A DNA stretch of 64,000 nucleotides from the NCBI GenBank assembly GCA_014385025.1, contig JACRTB010000015.1:1-64000 (forward strand). Direction: 5' to 3'. Shown here one piece after another: positions 17,442 through 26,499 of this stretch. The notes below the pieces were generated by a model, which saw only the letters and a program-made list of their open reading frames with translations, was not told where the DNA came from and did no database searches. The number at the start of each line of letters is the position of its first letter. Positions within the stretch are counted from its first letter, which is position 1. The position numbers were made by a program, and so were the translations under genes. Source of the DNA: Yanshouia hominis (lineage in GTDB: Bacteria > Bacillota > Clostridia > Oscillospirales > Ruminococcaceae).

Positions 17442-18956
17442 GTGAGAGGAATTCATACCTTTGTCAACGATATCCGCAGAAGCGTCTTTACCGAAATTGC
17501 CCGGCTCGCTTATGAAGGCGGGGATTATTCCCGCATCGCAGCCCTGCCCTACAAGATCATTCCCGGTGAAGTTGCCGAACACCGCGAAAATATCTTCCTT
17601 GAGCGCGCCATCGTTTCGGAGCGGCTGCGCCTTGCCATCGGTCTGCCGATCCGGCCCGTTTCGGAACATGCGCCGGTCAGCGACGGCATCACCGAGAGCG
17701 CCGTTGCAACCAAATACTACGATCCGCCGCTGGTCAACATCATCCCCTTCGCCTGCAACGCCTGCCCGCCCAAACAGGTCCGGGTCACCGATGCCTGTCA
17801 GGGCTGTCTGGCCCATCCCTGCCAGGAGATCTGCCCGAAAGGCGCGATCCGCACCGTCAAGGGCAAGAGCGTCATCGATCAGGAAAAGTGCATCAAGTGC
17901 GGGCGCTGCATCGAGCACTGCCCCTATAACGCCATCATCAAAATCGAGCGTCCCTGTGCCGCCGCCTGCGGCATGGACGCCATCGAGTCGGATGAGCTGG
18001 GCCGCGCCAAGATCAACTATGACAAGTGCGTCAGCTGCGGCATGTGTCTGGTCAACTGCCCCTTCTCGGCCATCGCGGACAAGAGCCAGATCTTCCAGCT
18101 CATCCACGCCATCAAAGCGGGTGATGAGATTATCGCGGCGGTGGCCCCCGCCGTGGTGGGGCAGTTCGGTCCCGACGCCACCCCCGCCAAAATCGTGGCC
18201 GCGATCAAAAAGCTCGGTATCTCGGCGGTCTGGGACGTTTCAATCGGCGCGGACCTCTGCACCATCGAGGAAGCGCACGATTTTCTTGACAAGGTTCCGG
18301 AACAGCAGCCCTTTATGGCAACCAGCTGCTGCCCTTCCTGGAGCGTGATGGCCAAAAAGCTCTTTCCGCAGTTCGCTCCCTACATTTCGATGGCGCTGAC
18401 CCCGATGGTGATTACCGCGCGTATGATCAAAAAGGAACGTCCCAACGCCAAGGTCGTCTTCGTCGGCCCCTGCGCCGCCAAAAAGCTGGAGGCCTCCCGC
18501 CGTTCGGTGCGCAGCGACGTTGATTTCGTTCTGACCTTTGAGGAGCTGCAGGGCATGTTCGACGCCAAGGAGATCAACTTCAAAGAAATCGAACCGGATA
18601 CCGATCCCGTTTTCGACACCGCCACCGGAGCCGGCCGTGGCTTCGCCGTTTCGGGCGGCGTCGCGGGCGCCGTCGCCCACGCAATTTCCGAGCTGGCTCC
18701 CGACCGCGAGCTGTTGGTCGATTATGCCGACGGCCTGCGGGAATGCCGCAAGATGCTGATGCTTGCCAAGGCGGGCAAGCGCAACGGCTACCTGCTCGAG
18801 GGCATGGGCTGCCCCGGCGGATGTGTGGCCGGAGCGGGCACCATCCAGCCCGCCTTTAAGGGCGCTTCCAACGTTAACCGCTTCCAGCAGGAGGCCAGGG
18901 AACAGAATTCCCTTCGCTCCCCTCTGGCTGACCGCCTGCACGATGTAGAGGAATAA
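17442..18956 (+). CDS. [FeFe] hydrogenase, group B
   Basis: A 504-residue cytoplasmic iron-sulfur protein. A Cys-rich segment at about 104-131 (CNACPP, CQGCLAHPCQEICPKGA) and two ferredoxin-like 4Fe-4S motifs (CIKCGRCIEHCP near 150-161, CVSCGMCLVNCP near 196-207) precede the H-cluster domain. Its three signatures are TSCCPSW (294-300), GPCAAKKLE (342-350) and EGMGCPGGC (453-461). The G in place of M before PC in the second motif, and the overall layout, fit group B rather than group A. The GTG at 17442 is preceded by AGGAGG. An ATG at 17418 lies upstream of that site. No partner subunits or maturases (HydE/F/G) are in the window. Confidence 0.9.
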   Translation: MRGIHTFVNDIRRSVFTEIARLAYEGGDYSRIAALPYKIIPGEVAEHRENIFLERAIVSERLRLAIGLPIRPVSEHAPVSDGITESAVATKYYDPPLVNIIPFACNACPPKQVRVTDACQGCLAHPCQEICPKGAIRTVKGKSVIDQEKCIKCGRCIEHCPYNAIIKIERPCAAACGMDAIESDELGRAKINYDKCVSCGMCLVNCPFSAIADKSQIFQLIHAIKAGDEIIAAVAPAVVGQFGPDATPAKIVAAIKKLGISAVWDVSIGADLCTIEEAHDFLDKVPEQQPFMATSCCPSWSVMAKKLFPQFAPYISMALTPMVITARMIKKERPNAKVVFVGPCAAKKLEASRRSVRSDVDFVLTFEELQGMFDAKEINFKEIEPDTDPVFDTATGAGRGFAVSGGVAGAVAHAISELAPDRELLVDYADGLRECRKMLMLAKAGKRNGYLLEGMGCPGGCVAGAGTIQPAFKGASNVNRFQQEAREQNSLRSPLADRLHDVEE

Positions 18957-18968
18957 ATCCGCACAGGC

Positions 18969-19008
18969 AGCGGCCCCGAAAGCATATGCTTTCGGGGCCG
19001 CTTTTTTG
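18969..19008 (+). terminator. Terminator of the hydrogenase gene
   Basis: A perfect 15-bp palindromic stem (18971-19000) is followed by CTTTTTT. Confidence 0.95.
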
Positions 19009-19027
19009 CGCTTGGGTTCCTGCCGCA

Positions 19028-19136
19028 CCGCGAAGGGTATTGCCTGAAAAGCTCCCGCTTCCGGTATCCGACAGCACAGGGCGCGAAAGGCGGGCAAAAC
19101 CCGCCGCGAAGGGGGGTGCCTGAAAAGCTCCCGCTT
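19028..19136. repeat. Direct repeat, 76-bp period
   Basis: A 33-bp unit (CCGCGAAGG ... GCCTGAAAAGCTCCCGCTT) occurs at 19028-19060 and 19104-19136 with few mismatches, and partial similarity continues to about 19170. It fills the gap between the hydrogenase terminator and the AEC-carrier terminator. No gene is apparent there. Confidence 0.75.
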
Positions 19137-19197
19137 TCGCACCGGAAAAAGCAGGGCGCGAGACGGTGCGCCGGCAAATGAGCAAAGGCTTCATTGG

Positions 19198-19229
19198 GCA
19201 AAAATGCCGCCTGTAAGCAGGCGGCATAG
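19198..19229 (-). terminator. Terminator of the AEC-family carrier gene
   Basis: Read leftward, a 10-bp perfect stem (ATGCCGCCTG with CAGGCGGCAT) with a 4-nt loop is followed by TTTTT. It lies about 110 bp after the stop codon. Confidence 0.75.
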
Positions 19230-19341
19230 CAGGTAACGCGGGGGAAATTTCCGGTGAAACGAAACGTCCTCCGTCAAAAGCCCTCATCGGGCCATGCGAA
19301 CCGCCGCGTTCGCCGGCGCCGCAGCCTCTCGGGGAAACCGC

Positions 19342-20271
19342 TCAAAATACGGCGATGGCGATTCCCGCCACCAGCGGAAGGGTAACGAGCGAAAACAGGG
19401 TGCTCATTGCAATCTGCTCGCTGGCATAGAGCACCTCTTTTTTGAGATGCGCGCTGAGAAGAATCGCCGCCACCGCAGTGGGGCAGGCAAACCCGATCAC
19501 CAGAGAGGTGCAGACCACCGGTCCCGTCTCAATCCAATTCGGCATTCCGAGCGCGCGGATGACGGCAATGGCGGCAAGCGGCATCACCAGCAGCCGGATC
19601 GCGGCAGTGGTGACCAGCCGGATATTCCTGAGGCCGGAAAGGGGCAGCCCGGCCAAAAACACACCGGTAATCACCATCGAAAGCGGGCTGTTGACCGCGC
19701 TGAGCATCCCGACCGCCGCAGCCAGCGGCGCCGGGATGGGGCACTGGGTAAAAAAGATCAGCAGTCCAATCGCCACCGAAAGGATGCAGGGATTATACAA
19801 CAGCTTGCGGGGGTTGACGGAGCCGCCCAGCACGAGGATGCCGTGCACCCACTGGAACAGGATGAAAAACACGACAAAAGCAGTGGCGTAAAACACCCCG
19901 TCCTCCCCGACGGTCGCCCGCAGCAGCGGAAACGCCATAAAAGCGCAGTTGGAATAAACCGCCGAAAACCGTTCCACCCGGTATCCCTCGTCCGCGCGGG
20001 GACGGATCAGGAGCTGGGCGGCGGCGACCGCGAACAGGTGCATGGCAAAGGCGATGCCGATCGCCATGGCAAATCCGCTGAGGTACTCGGGCCGCATCGG
20101 CCGCAGAAAGGATTGGATAATCACGCAGGGCAGCGCCAGATTCAGGAGCAGCGAGCAGAACTCCCGCGCCGCTGACTCGCTGATCAGGCGGCGTTTGTTG
20201 AAAAACAGGCCGCAGCCGATCATCAGGAACATGACCAGCACCTGCTGGGAAACGATGATTGCCGATTGCAT
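19342..20271 (-). CDS. AEC-family transporter (auxin efflux carrier-like)
   Basis: A 309-residue membrane protein with about ten hydrophobic segments, of the AEC (PIN-like/MleP-like) family of organic-acid carriers. Recognisable parts are the N-terminal VLVMFLMIGCGLFFNKRRLI, NLALPCVIIQSFL, YSNCAFMAFPLLRATVGEDGVFYA and the C-terminal FACPTAVAAILLSAHLKKEVLYASEQIAMSTLFS. Substrate is unknown. Malate, other dicarboxylates or amino acids are possible for this family. The ATG at 20271 is preceded by GGGAGG. It lies downstream of dapL in the same direction but behind a terminator, so it is probably transcribed separately. Confidence 0.88.
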   Translation of the reverse strand: MQSAIIVSQQVLVMFLMIGCGLFFNKRRLISESAAREFCSLLLNLALPCVIIQSFLRPMRPEYLSGFAMAIGIAFAMHLFAVAAAQLLIRPRADEGYRVERFSAVYSNCAFMAFPLLRATVGEDGVFYATAFVVFFILFQWVHGILVLGGSVNPRKLLYNPCILSVAIGLLIFFTQCPIPAPLAAAVGMLSAVNSPLSMVITGVFLAGLPLSGLRNIRLVTTAAIRLLVMPLAAIAVIRALGMPNWIETGPVVCTSLVIGFACPTAVAAILLSAHLKKEVLYASEQIAMSTLFSLVTLPLVAGIAIAVF

Positions 20272-20301
20272 CGAAGGGTTCCTCCCGTTTTGATCTCACC
20301 T

Positions 20302-20345
20302 TAAAAACCGGGGCCCGGCGGAAGCAAAATCCGCCGAACCCCGGT
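20302..20345 (-). terminator. Terminator of dapL
   Basis: Read leftward, a two-part stem (ACCGGGG with CCCCGGT, then CGGCGGA with TCCGCCG) is followed by TTTTT, 20 bp after the dapL stop. Confidence 0.85.
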
Positions 20346-20364
20346 GCGCCGCGGACGGCTGGCC

Positions 20365-21543
20365 TCAGCCCAGCGCCTTTTTAATCCGTTCGACCGCCTC
20401 TATGGTGCGGCCGCGGTCTCCGAAAGCGGTCAGCCGGAAGTATCGCGCGCCGTTCTTTCCAAAGCCCGCTCCCGGAGTTCCCACAACGTTGGCGCGCTCC
20501 AGCAGGAAATCGAAGAAGTCCCAGCTGTCCATGCCGTTGGGGCACTCCATCCAGAGATAGGGGGAATCCTTGCCGCCGACGAAACGGATGCCCGCCGCGG
20601 CGAGCCCCTCTCCGATGATGCGGGCATTTTCGCGGTAATAATCGATGTTCGCGCGGATCTGTGACATGCCTTCCTCGGTAAAGACCGCCGCCGCGCCGCG
20701 CTGAACGAGATAGGGCACTCCGTTGAACTTGGTGGTCTGGCGGCGCAGCCACATGGCGTTGAGCTTGCCGCCGAGCAGTGTCTTCGGCACGACGGTATAG
20801 CCGCAGCGGGTGCCGGTGAAGCCCGCGATCTTTGAGAAGGAGCAGAACTCGACGGCGCATTCCCTGGCGCCTTCAATCTCGAAGATGCTGCGCGGGAGGG
20901 ATTCATCGCTGACAAAGCACTCATAAGCCGCGTCGAAGAGAATCAGCGCGCCCTTCCTGCGGGCATAAGCCACCCATGCCTCCAGCTGTCCGCGGGTGTA
21001 GACCGCGCCGGTCGGATTGTTCGGCGAGCAGAGATAGATGAGGTCGGCATCCTGGCCTTCGTCGGGCATCGGGGCAAAGCCGTTGTCCATATTCGAATCC
21101 AGCATGACGATCCGGCGACCGGCCATAATATTGGTGTCAACATAAACCGGGTAGACCGGGTCGGGAATCAAAACGGTATTATCCGCGTCGAAGAGGTCGA
21201 GGATGTTTCCGAGGTCGCTCTTCGCCCCGTCGCTGATGAAGATTTCGTCGAGGGCGAGATCAACGCCGTCTTCCCTTTTGTAGTAGCCGGCAATCGCCTC
21301 TTTGAGGAAATCGTAACCCTGCTCGGGGCCGTAGCCGCGGAAGGTTTCCTTCTTCCCCATTTCATCGGCGGCCCGCTTCATCGCCTCAACGACGACCGGC
21401 GCCAGCGGCAGGGTGACGTCCCCGATGCTCAGCTTGATGATGTCGGCGTCGGGATGGGCCTGCGAATACTCGCGGGCCTTGCGGGCGACGGTCGAGAAGA
21501 GATAGCTTTGCTGAAGATTGTCGTAGTTGCGGTTGAGTTTCAC
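20365..21543 (-). CDS. dapL: LL-diaminopimelate aminotransferase
   Basis: A 392-residue class I/II PLP aminotransferase that makes LL-diaminopimelate from tetrahydrodipicolinate in one step (the DapL lysine pathway). The start VKLNRNYDNLQQSYLFSTVA, DIIKLSIGDVTLPL, the substrate loop FRGYGPEQGYDFLKEAI and the PLP-lysine region EFCSFSKIAGFTGTRCGYTVVP are characteristic. The GTG at 21543 follows AGGAGGACC; the much longer upstream frame overlaps pyrG and is not real. It lies 28 bp after pyrG. With dapF upstream it supplies meso-diaminopimelate for lysine and cell wall. Confidence 0.95.
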   Translation of the reverse strand: MKLNRNYDNLQQSYLFSTVARKAREYSQAHPDADIIKLSIGDVTLPLAPVVVEAMKRAADEMGKKETFRGYGPEQGYDFLKEAIAGYYKREDGVDLALDEIFISDGAKSDLGNILDLFDADNTVLIPDPVYPVYVDTNIMAGRRIVMLDSNMDNGFAPMPDEGQDADLIYLCSPNNPTGAVYTRGQLEAWVAYARRKGALILFDAAYECFVSDESLPRSIFEIEGARECAVEFCSFSKIAGFTGTRCGYTVVPKTLLGGKLNAMWLRRQTTKFNGVPYLVQRGAAAVFTEEGMSQIRANIDYYRENARIIGEGLAAAGIRFVGGKDSPYLWMECPNGMDSWDFFDFLLERANVVGTPGAGFGKNGARYFRLTAFGDRGRTIEAVERIKKALG

Positions 21544-21571
21544 GATCTGGTCCTCCTGTCTGTCTTGTGGC

Positions 21572-23170
21572 TTACTGCCGCGCCGCAAGGGAAGCGGCGA
21601 CGAACTCGCGGAAAATAGGGTGTGCATGGTTGGGACGGCTCTTGAACTCGGGGTGGAACTGCACGCCGATGAAGAACCGGTGCGCCGGCAGCTCGACCGC
21701 CTCAACGAGGTGTTCGTCGGGCGAGGTGCCGACAATTGCCATTCCCGCGCTCTGCATCTCTTCGCGGAAACGGTTGTTGAACTCATAGCGGTGGCGGTGG
21801 CGCTCCTGAATCAGCGGCTCTCCGTAGGCCCGCTCCATCAGCGAACCGGGGACAATCCGGCAGGGATAGGCGCCGAGCCGCATGGTGCCGCCCATCACCA
21901 CCCCATGCTGGTCGGGCATCAGGTCGATGACCGGGAAGGGGCTGTCCGGAGCGAATTCGGTGGAGTTTGCGCCCGCCATGCCAAGCACGTCGCGGGCAAA
22001 TTCGATGACGGCGATCTGCATCCCGAGACAGATGCCGAAGTAGGGGACATTGTGGGTACGGGCATAGCGCGCCGCGGCAATCTTGCCCTCGATGCCGCGG
22101 TCACCGAAGCCGCCCGGCACAAGAATTCCATCGGCGTCGCCCAGCAGGTCCCGCGCCGTTTCGTCGGTCACGTCCTCCGCCTCGATCCAATCGATATCGA
22201 CCACCGCTCCGTTTTCATATCCGGCGTGATGCAGCGATTCCGCCACCGAGAGATAGGCGTCGTGCAGACGGATATACTTGCCGACAATGGCGATGCGAAC
22301 ATGCCGGTTCCGGCTCTCGATCCGGGCGAGCATCGCTTTCCATTCGCGCATATCCGGCTCGGGGCAGTCGAGGGCAAGCTCGCGGCAGACAATCCGGCCG
22401 AGGCCGTTCTCCTCGAGCATCATCGGCGCCTGATACAGCACCGGCAGGGTGGTGTTTTCAATGACGCAGTCCTCCTTGACGTTGCAGAACTGCGAAATCT
22501 TATGCAGCACCGAGCTTTCGATCGGCTCGTCGGCGCGGCAGACGATCACGGTGGGCGAAATGCCCATCGCCTGCAGCTCCTTGACCGAATGCTGGGTCGG
22601 CTTCGACTTATGCTCGCCCGAGCTCTTGATATAAGGGACGAGGGTGACGTGGATGAACATGCAGTTGTGCGGACCGGCCTCGAGCGAAACCTGCCGGATC
22701 GCCTCGAGAAAGGGCTGGCTCTCGATATCGCCGACCGTTCCGCCGATCTCGGTGATGACGATGTCGGCGTTGCTGGTTTTGCCGACCGAATAGATGAACT
22801 CCTTGATCTCGCCGGTAATATGGGGGATCACCTGCACCGTCTCGCCGAGGTAGTCGCCGTTGCGCTCCTTGTTGAGCACATTCCAGTAGACCTTGCCGGT
22901 GGTCAGGTTGGAATACTTATTGAGGTTCTCGTCGATGAACCGCTCATAGTGGCCGAGATCGAGGTCGGTTTCCGCGCCGTCCTCGGTGACGAACACCTCC
23001 CCATGCTGGTAGGGGCTCATGGTGCCGGGGTCGACGTTGATATACGGGTCGAGCTTCTGCGCCGCCACCTTGAGGCCGCGCATCCGCAGCAGGCGGCCGA
23101 GCGAAGCGGCCGTAATGCCCTTGCCGAGTCCCGAGACGACGCCGCCGGTGACGAAGATATACTTGCTCAT
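21572..23170 (-). CDS. pyrG: CTP synthase
   Basis: A 532-residue enzyme converting UTP to CTP with glutamine and ATP. The N-terminal synthetase domain starts [20 protein letters not shown], followed by [23 protein letters not shown] cut by no gap. The C-terminal class I glutaminase has [10 protein letters not shown] with the nucleophile Cys, and HPEF near the end. Length equals the family norm. The ATG at 23170 is preceded by AAAGGG; a TTG fourteen codons upstream would add a tail without family resemblance. It sits between dapF and dapL in one direction. Confidence 0.97.
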   Translation of the reverse strand: MSKYIFVTGGVVSGLGKGITAASLGRLLRMRGLKVAAQKLDPYINVDPGTMSPYQHGEVFVTEDGAETDLDLGHYERFIDENLNKYSNLTTGKVYWNVLNKERNGDYLGETVQVIPHITGEIKEFIYSVGKTSNADIVITEIGGTVGDIESQPFLEAIRQVSLEAGPHNCMFIHVTLVPYIKSSGEHKSKPTQHSVKELQAMGISPTVIVCRADEPIESSVLHKISQFCNVKEDCVIENTTLPVLYQAPMMLEENGLGRIVCRELALDCPEPDMREWKAMLARIESRNRHVRIAIVGKYIRLHDAYLSVAESLHHAGYENGAVVDIDWIEAEDVTDETARDLLGDADGILVPGGFGDRGIEGKIAAARYARTHNVPYFGICLGMQIAVIEFARDVLGMAGANSTEFAPDSPFPVIDLMPDQHGVVMGGTMRLGAYPCRIVPGSLMERAYGEPLIQERHRHRYEFNNRFREEMQSAGMAIVGTSPDEHLVEAVELPAHRFFIGVQFHPEFKSRPNHAHPIFREFVAASLAARQ

Positions 23171-23283
23171 GTTCAGATTCCCTTTCCTTTCTTCACGCCG
23201 CGGGAATCCCAACCGGCCCTTTCCGGACCCCGTCCCCGCCGCGCCGCGCTCTTTTCGCGCGTTATCCTTTTATTCAGCCGGCG

Positions 23284-24132
23284 TTACACTTGCACCACGC
23301 CGTCAAAAACGAAGGTTGCGCCGCCGCTCATCAGCACCGTTTCGCCGGTGTAGCGGATCACGAGGTCGCCGCCGCGCAGCTTCAGGGTGATGTCCTCGTT
23401 GAGAGGGCAGTGTCCGGCAAGGACCGCCGCAACCGCCGAGGCGCAGGCACCGGTGCCGCAGGCGAGGGTTTCGCCGCTGCCCCGCTCCCAGACCCGCATC
23501 CGCAGGGTATGGGGATCGAGCACCTCGACGAATTCGGTGTTGACCCGCTCCGGAAAGAGGGGGTCGTTCTCATAGCCGGGGCCGATCCGCTCGAGATCAA
23601 GCCCGGCCACGCCGGTGGTGAAAAGGACGCAGTGGGGGTTTCCCATCGAGACGCAGGAGAAGGTGCGGGTTTCTCCCGCCAGCAGAGCGGTCGCGTTGAC
23701 CGCCCGTTCTCCCGGCAGCTTCACCGGAATCAGCGCGGGCTCAAGGACCGGCGCGCCCATATCGACCTGCACCGACGAAACAACGCCGTCCTCAACCGTC
23801 AGGCGCAGCGTTTTGATTCCGCTGAGCGTCTCAAGGGTGATCACATCCTTACGGACTCCCCCGCGCTCATAGAGATATTTACCGATGCATCGGGTCGCGT
23901 TGCCGCACATCTTCCCCTCGCTGCCGTCGGCGTTGAACATCCGCATCCGCGCGTCCGCTGTCTTTGAGGGGCAGATGAGCACAATGCCGTCCCCGCCGAC
24001 GCCGAAGTGGCGATCCGAGAGGCGGATGCTCAGCTCCTCCGGATTTTCCACCCTTTCCTCAAAGCAATTGAAGTAGATATAATCGTTGCCGCATCCGTGC
24101 ATCTTGGTAAAATGAAGCGTCTTGTTCTGCAT
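23284..24132 (-). CDS. dapF: Diaminopimelate epimerase
   Basis: A 282-residue cofactor-independent epimerase converting LL- to meso-diaminopimelate. Both active-site cysteines are in place: FNADGSEGKMCGNATRC near residue 76 and ETLACGTGACASAVAA near 220. The substrate loop MHGCGNDYIYF is at the start. It heads the dapF-pyrG-dapL series and has its own promoter. The gap to pyrG is 113 bp without an obvious terminator, so co-transcription is likely but not certain. Confidence 0.96.
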   Translation of the reverse strand: MQNKTLHFTKMHGCGNDYIYFNCFEERVENPEELSIRLSDRHFGVGGDGIVLICPSKTADARMRMFNADGSEGKMCGNATRCIGKYLYERGGVRKDVITLETLSGIKTLRLTVEDGVVSSVQVDMGAPVLEPALIPVKLPGERAVNATALLAGETRTFSCVSMGNPHCVLFTTGVAGLDLERIGPGYENDPLFPERVNTEFVEVLDPHTLRMRVWERGSGETLACGTGACASAVAAVLAGHCPLNEDITLKLRGGDLVIRYTGETVLMSGGATFVFDGVVQV

Positions 24133-24271
24133 CTCCCGGTCATCTTCCTTCCCTGTAGTTTTCCCCGCAGAGGGGCGCTTTCTTCTTCAACAGAAAACGC
24201 CGGTCGAGATTTTGTCGTCCACAAAAAATCCCTTCCGACGCCATTGTCTGAAGCTTTCCAATTCGAAAATT

Positions 24272-24301
24272 ATTGTAACATGAAACCATGCCCTTTGGCA
24301 A
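24272..24301 (-). promoter_or_regulatory. Promoter of dapF
   Basis: On the minus strand, -35 TTGCCA (24296-24301), 18-bp spacer and -10 TACAAT (24272-24277). Confidence 0.6.
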
Positions 24302-24302
24302 G

Positions 24303-24338
24303 AGAAAACCGCCCGCTCTGCTGCACAAATCGGGCGGT
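24303..24338 (-). terminator. Terminator of glnA-ANTAR operon
   Basis: Read leftward, ACCGCCCG (24338-24331) pairs with CGGGCGGT (24315-24308), followed by TTTC. It begins at the stop codon of the ANTAR gene and overlaps the dapF promoter. Confidence 0.75.
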
Positions 24339-24907
24339 CATATCTCGTAGGTTTTTAGAATATTTTCTGCAATCTGGCGCTTGGGACAGCGCAGATCCAT
24401 CGCCTGCTTCTCGATATAGCGGTGGGCTTGCGGCTCGGTCATCAAAAGGCACTGGATCAGCGCGCATTTGGCCCGGTCGATCAGCCGGATCTCCTCTATG
24501 GTGGTCTGGAGCCTGCGGTTCTCCCTCTGCAGGCCGAGCATCCGCCGGCGCGAAACGTCAACCAGCCGCATCGCCTGAAAGAAAAACGGACGGGAAACCG
24601 GCTTGGGGATAACAAAAACCCCTGCCGTTTCAACCCGTGCGGCAACCTCGTCCGCCCGCTCGTTTTTTACCAAAATGACCACGCCGGCCGCCGACTGGGA
24701 GGCGACGTTCACCGCGAGGTCATGTCCGAACTCGTCGGAAAGGGGGGCGTTGATGATGACAAGGTCAAAATCGCTTTCGGCGCAGAAGCGCCGCGCCTCA
24801 GCCCCTCCCCCGGCGACGATCACCGGAGAGTAATCCCGCGCGGGCAGCAGCTCCTGCACAAGCTGGGCGCCCGCGGCCGAAGAGGAAACCACCAGGGTTC
24901 TGTTCAT
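24338..24907 (-). CDS. ANTAR-domain RNA-binding regulator (NitR-like antiterminator)
   Basis: A 189-residue regulator. Residues 1-110 form a receiver-like fold in which the usual phosphorylated Asp is replaced by Asn (residue 53, DLVIINAPL), so classical phosphorylation is unlikely. The conserved Lys remains in PKPVSR. A coiled-coil helix and the C-terminal ANTAR domain follow (about 126-186, EIRLIDRAKCALIQCL, then EPQAHRYIEKQAMDL). ANTAR proteins prevent transcription termination by binding paired hexaloop hairpins in leaders. It lies 36 bp after glnA, as does NitR in solventogenic clostridia. The glnN leader at 26453-26499 is its likely target. Confidence 0.9.
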   Translation of the reverse strand: MNRTLVVSSSAAGAQLVQELLPARDYSPVIVAGGGAEARRFCAESDFDLVIINAPLSDEFGHDLAVNVASQSAAGVVILVKNERADEVAARVETAGVFVIPKPVSRPFFFQAMRLVDVSRRRMLGLQRENRRLQTTIEEIRLIDRAKCALIQCLLMTEPQAHRYIEKQAMDLRCPKRQIAENILKTYEI

Positions 24908-24943
24908 TCGCCGCCCTCCTTTCCCCGATGAGGCATCCGCCGC

Positions 24944-26266
24944 TCAATACCGCAGAAAATCGGTCCTGTGCTCCAGACCGAACGGGTCCTCCGCCCGCAG
25001 ATTCGCCGCCTGCGCCCGCCGCTTGGCCGAAAGAAACTTGGCAATGGTATCCGCAGGAAGGACCCGGCGCGCAAGCTCGCTTTGCTCCAGCAGATCAAGG
25101 GCCTCGCCGAGATCGGCGGGCAGACGCTCATAGGCGGCCAGCAGGGTTTCTCCGGCGCGGTAAAGGTCGTGCTCACAGGCCGCGGGGAGCGCAAGCCCCT
25201 GTCCGACGCCGTCGAGTCCCGCATGGATGAGCAGGGCAAAGGCGAAATAGGGATTGCAGGCCGGATCGGGGGAACGCAGCTCAAGCCGGGCATATTCGCC
25301 CGTGACGGCGGGAATGCGGATGAGCTGCGAGCGGTTGGAGTGGGACCACGTAATGTAACGCGGCGCTTCAAAGGCGCCGAACCTCCGGTATGAGTTGGTC
25401 AGCGGGTTGAGGATCGCGGTAATCTCCCGCACCCGGGCGAGAATCCCCGCAAGGAAGCCCTCCGCCTCGGGACAGTGCCGTCCGCCGCCGTTTTGGAAGA
25501 TGTTGCGCCCATCCTTCGAAAGGGACATGTTAATGTGGAAGCCGCTCCCCGCGCAGTCGAGCATCGGCTTGGGCAGGAAGGAGGCGAACATCCCGTTCTG
25601 AGCGGCCATCGTCCGCACCGCGCCTTTGAAGGTGACGACCTGGTCGGCGGCGGTCAGCGCGTCGGAATAGCGGAAATCGATCTCATTCTGCCCCGGTCCC
25701 TGCTCATGGTGGAAGCTCTCGGGCACAATGCCCATCTCCTCGAGGGTCAGGCAGATGTCGCGGCGGATATTTTCTCCCCGGTCGGCGGGCGCCACGTCGA
25801 GATAACCCGCCGTATCGATCGGCAGGGTGGTGGGATTTCCCTTCTCGTCCAGCTCAAAGAGATAAAACTCGCACTCGGGGCCGATCTGGCACAGATAGCC
25901 CATCTCCCGCGCACGCGCGCAGGCCTTTTTGAGCAGATAGCGGCCGTCCCCCTCGAAAGGGGAACCGTCGGGATGGCGGATTTCGCAGAAGAGCCGCGCC
26001 GCCCGTCCCCGTCCCGGGCGCCAGGGCAGCACCGCGAGGGTATCCGGCTCGGGAAAGAGGAAAAGATCGGAACGGTCCACGTTCAAAAAGCCCTCAATGG
26101 CCGAGGCGTCGAAGGAGATTCCTCCCGCAAAGGCGCGGGGCAGTTCCTCGGCGGTGATCGAGATGTTCTTCTGCGCGCCGAAGAGGTCGCAGAAGGCGAG
26201 GCGGATAAATTTCACCTCATTCTCGCGGACAAATTCCATCACTTCATTTTCAGTATATCGCATCAT
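24944..26266 (-). CDS. glnA: Glutamine synthetase, type I
   Basis: A 440-residue glutamine synthetase that makes glutamine from glutamate, ammonia and ATP. The beta-grasp N-domain (KFIRLAFCDLFGAQKNISI) and catalytic domain are present. The latter shows IGPECEFYLFE for metal ligands, HHEQGPGQNEIDFRY, the ATP-site GSGFHINMSL and the glutamate-site NSYRRFGAFEAPRYITWS. No adenylylation-type extension is seen. I chose the ATG at 26266, preceded by AGGGGGAA. An earlier start at 26341 would add 25 poorly matching residues. It is co-transcribed with the ANTAR regulator and divergent from glnN. Confidence 0.94.
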   Translation of the reverse strand: MMRYTENEVMEFVRENEVKFIRLAFCDLFGAQKNISITAEELPRAFAGGISFDASAIEGFLNVDRSDLFLFPEPDTLAVLPWRPGRGRAARLFCEIRHPDGSPFEGDGRYLLKKACARAREMGYLCQIGPECEFYLFELDEKGNPTTLPIDTAGYLDVAPADRGENIRRDICLTLEEMGIVPESFHHEQGPGQNEIDFRYSDALTAADQVVTFKGAVRTMAAQNGMFASFLPKPMLDCAGSGFHINMSLSKDGRNIFQNGGGRHCPEAEGFLAGILARVREITAILNPLTNSYRRFGAFEAPRYITWSHSNRSQLIRIPAVTGEYARLELRSPDPACNPYFAFALLIHAGLDGVGQGLALPAACEHDLYRAGETLLAAYERLPADLGEALDLLEQSELARRVLPADTIAKFLSAKRRAQAANLRAEDPFGLEHRTDFLRY

Positions 26267-26357
26267 CGCAGTTCCCCCTGCCGAATCGTCGCGGATGCCG
26301 CGCCTCCGCCTTTGTGCAGGGGAACGGCATTCTCCATTCATATGGCTTCTGGATTTG

Positions 26358-26386
26358 ATTATAACCGATCCGCCGGAAAATGAAAA
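26358..26386 (-). promoter_or_regulatory. Promoter of glnA
   Basis: On the minus strand, -35 TTTTCA (26381-26386), 17-bp spacer and a perfect -10 TATAAT (26358-26363). The leader is about 85 nt. I could not find an A1/G4 hexaloop pair with a terminator in it, so ANTAR control of glnA itself is not supported by what I see. Confidence 0.65.
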
Positions 26387-26417
26387 GCAATTTCACCAAA
26401 TTTTTTTGAAAAATCTG

Positions 26418-26446
26418 TTGACATCCGCAAAAATAGCCGCTATAAT
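26418..26446 (+). promoter_or_regulatory. Promoter of glnN
   Basis: Perfect -35 TTGACA (26418-26423), 17-bp spacer and perfect -10 TATAAT (26441-26446). A promoter this strong makes sense if control is exerted afterwards by the leader terminator. Confidence 0.9.
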
Positions 26447-26452
26447 AACGCC

Positions 26453-26499
26453 ATAACAGCAAAGGCGCTGTGAGTTGCAAGACTCGCAGTGCCTTTTTT
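26453..26499 (+). promoter_or_regulatory. ANTAR-type antiterminator/attenuator in the glnN leader
   Basis: Right after the predicted start of transcription, ACAGC (26456-26460) and GCTGT (26467-26471) close a hexaloop AAAGGC with A at position 1 and G at position 4, the ANTAR consensus. Immediately after it GAGT/ACTC closes a second hexaloop (TGCAAG, 26476-26481), whose loop does not match the consensus. The first hairpin sequesters the 5' arm of the terminator at 26462-26499, so the two folds exclude each other. Two adjacent hexaloop hairpins overlapping a terminator is the known ANTAR target layout. Confidence 0.75.
26462..26499 (+). terminator. Leader terminator of glnN
   Basis: A 12-bp stem with two G-T pairs (26464-26475 with 26482-26493), extended by AA/TT, encloses the 6-nt loop and ends in TTTTTT. 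It lies 49 bp before glnN, far from any upstream gene in this direction, so it is an attenuator and not the end of another operon. Confidence 0.9.

Noticed and set aside
19010..19341. Miniature mobile element made of the 76-bp repeat
   Set aside because: There are no terminal inverted repeats or target duplications, and the copies are tandem and degenerate.
26266..26357. ANTAR-type hexaloop in the glnA leader
   Set aside because: A short GC hairpin with loop ACAAAG is possible, but position 4 is A, no second hexaloop follows and there is no terminator in the leader.
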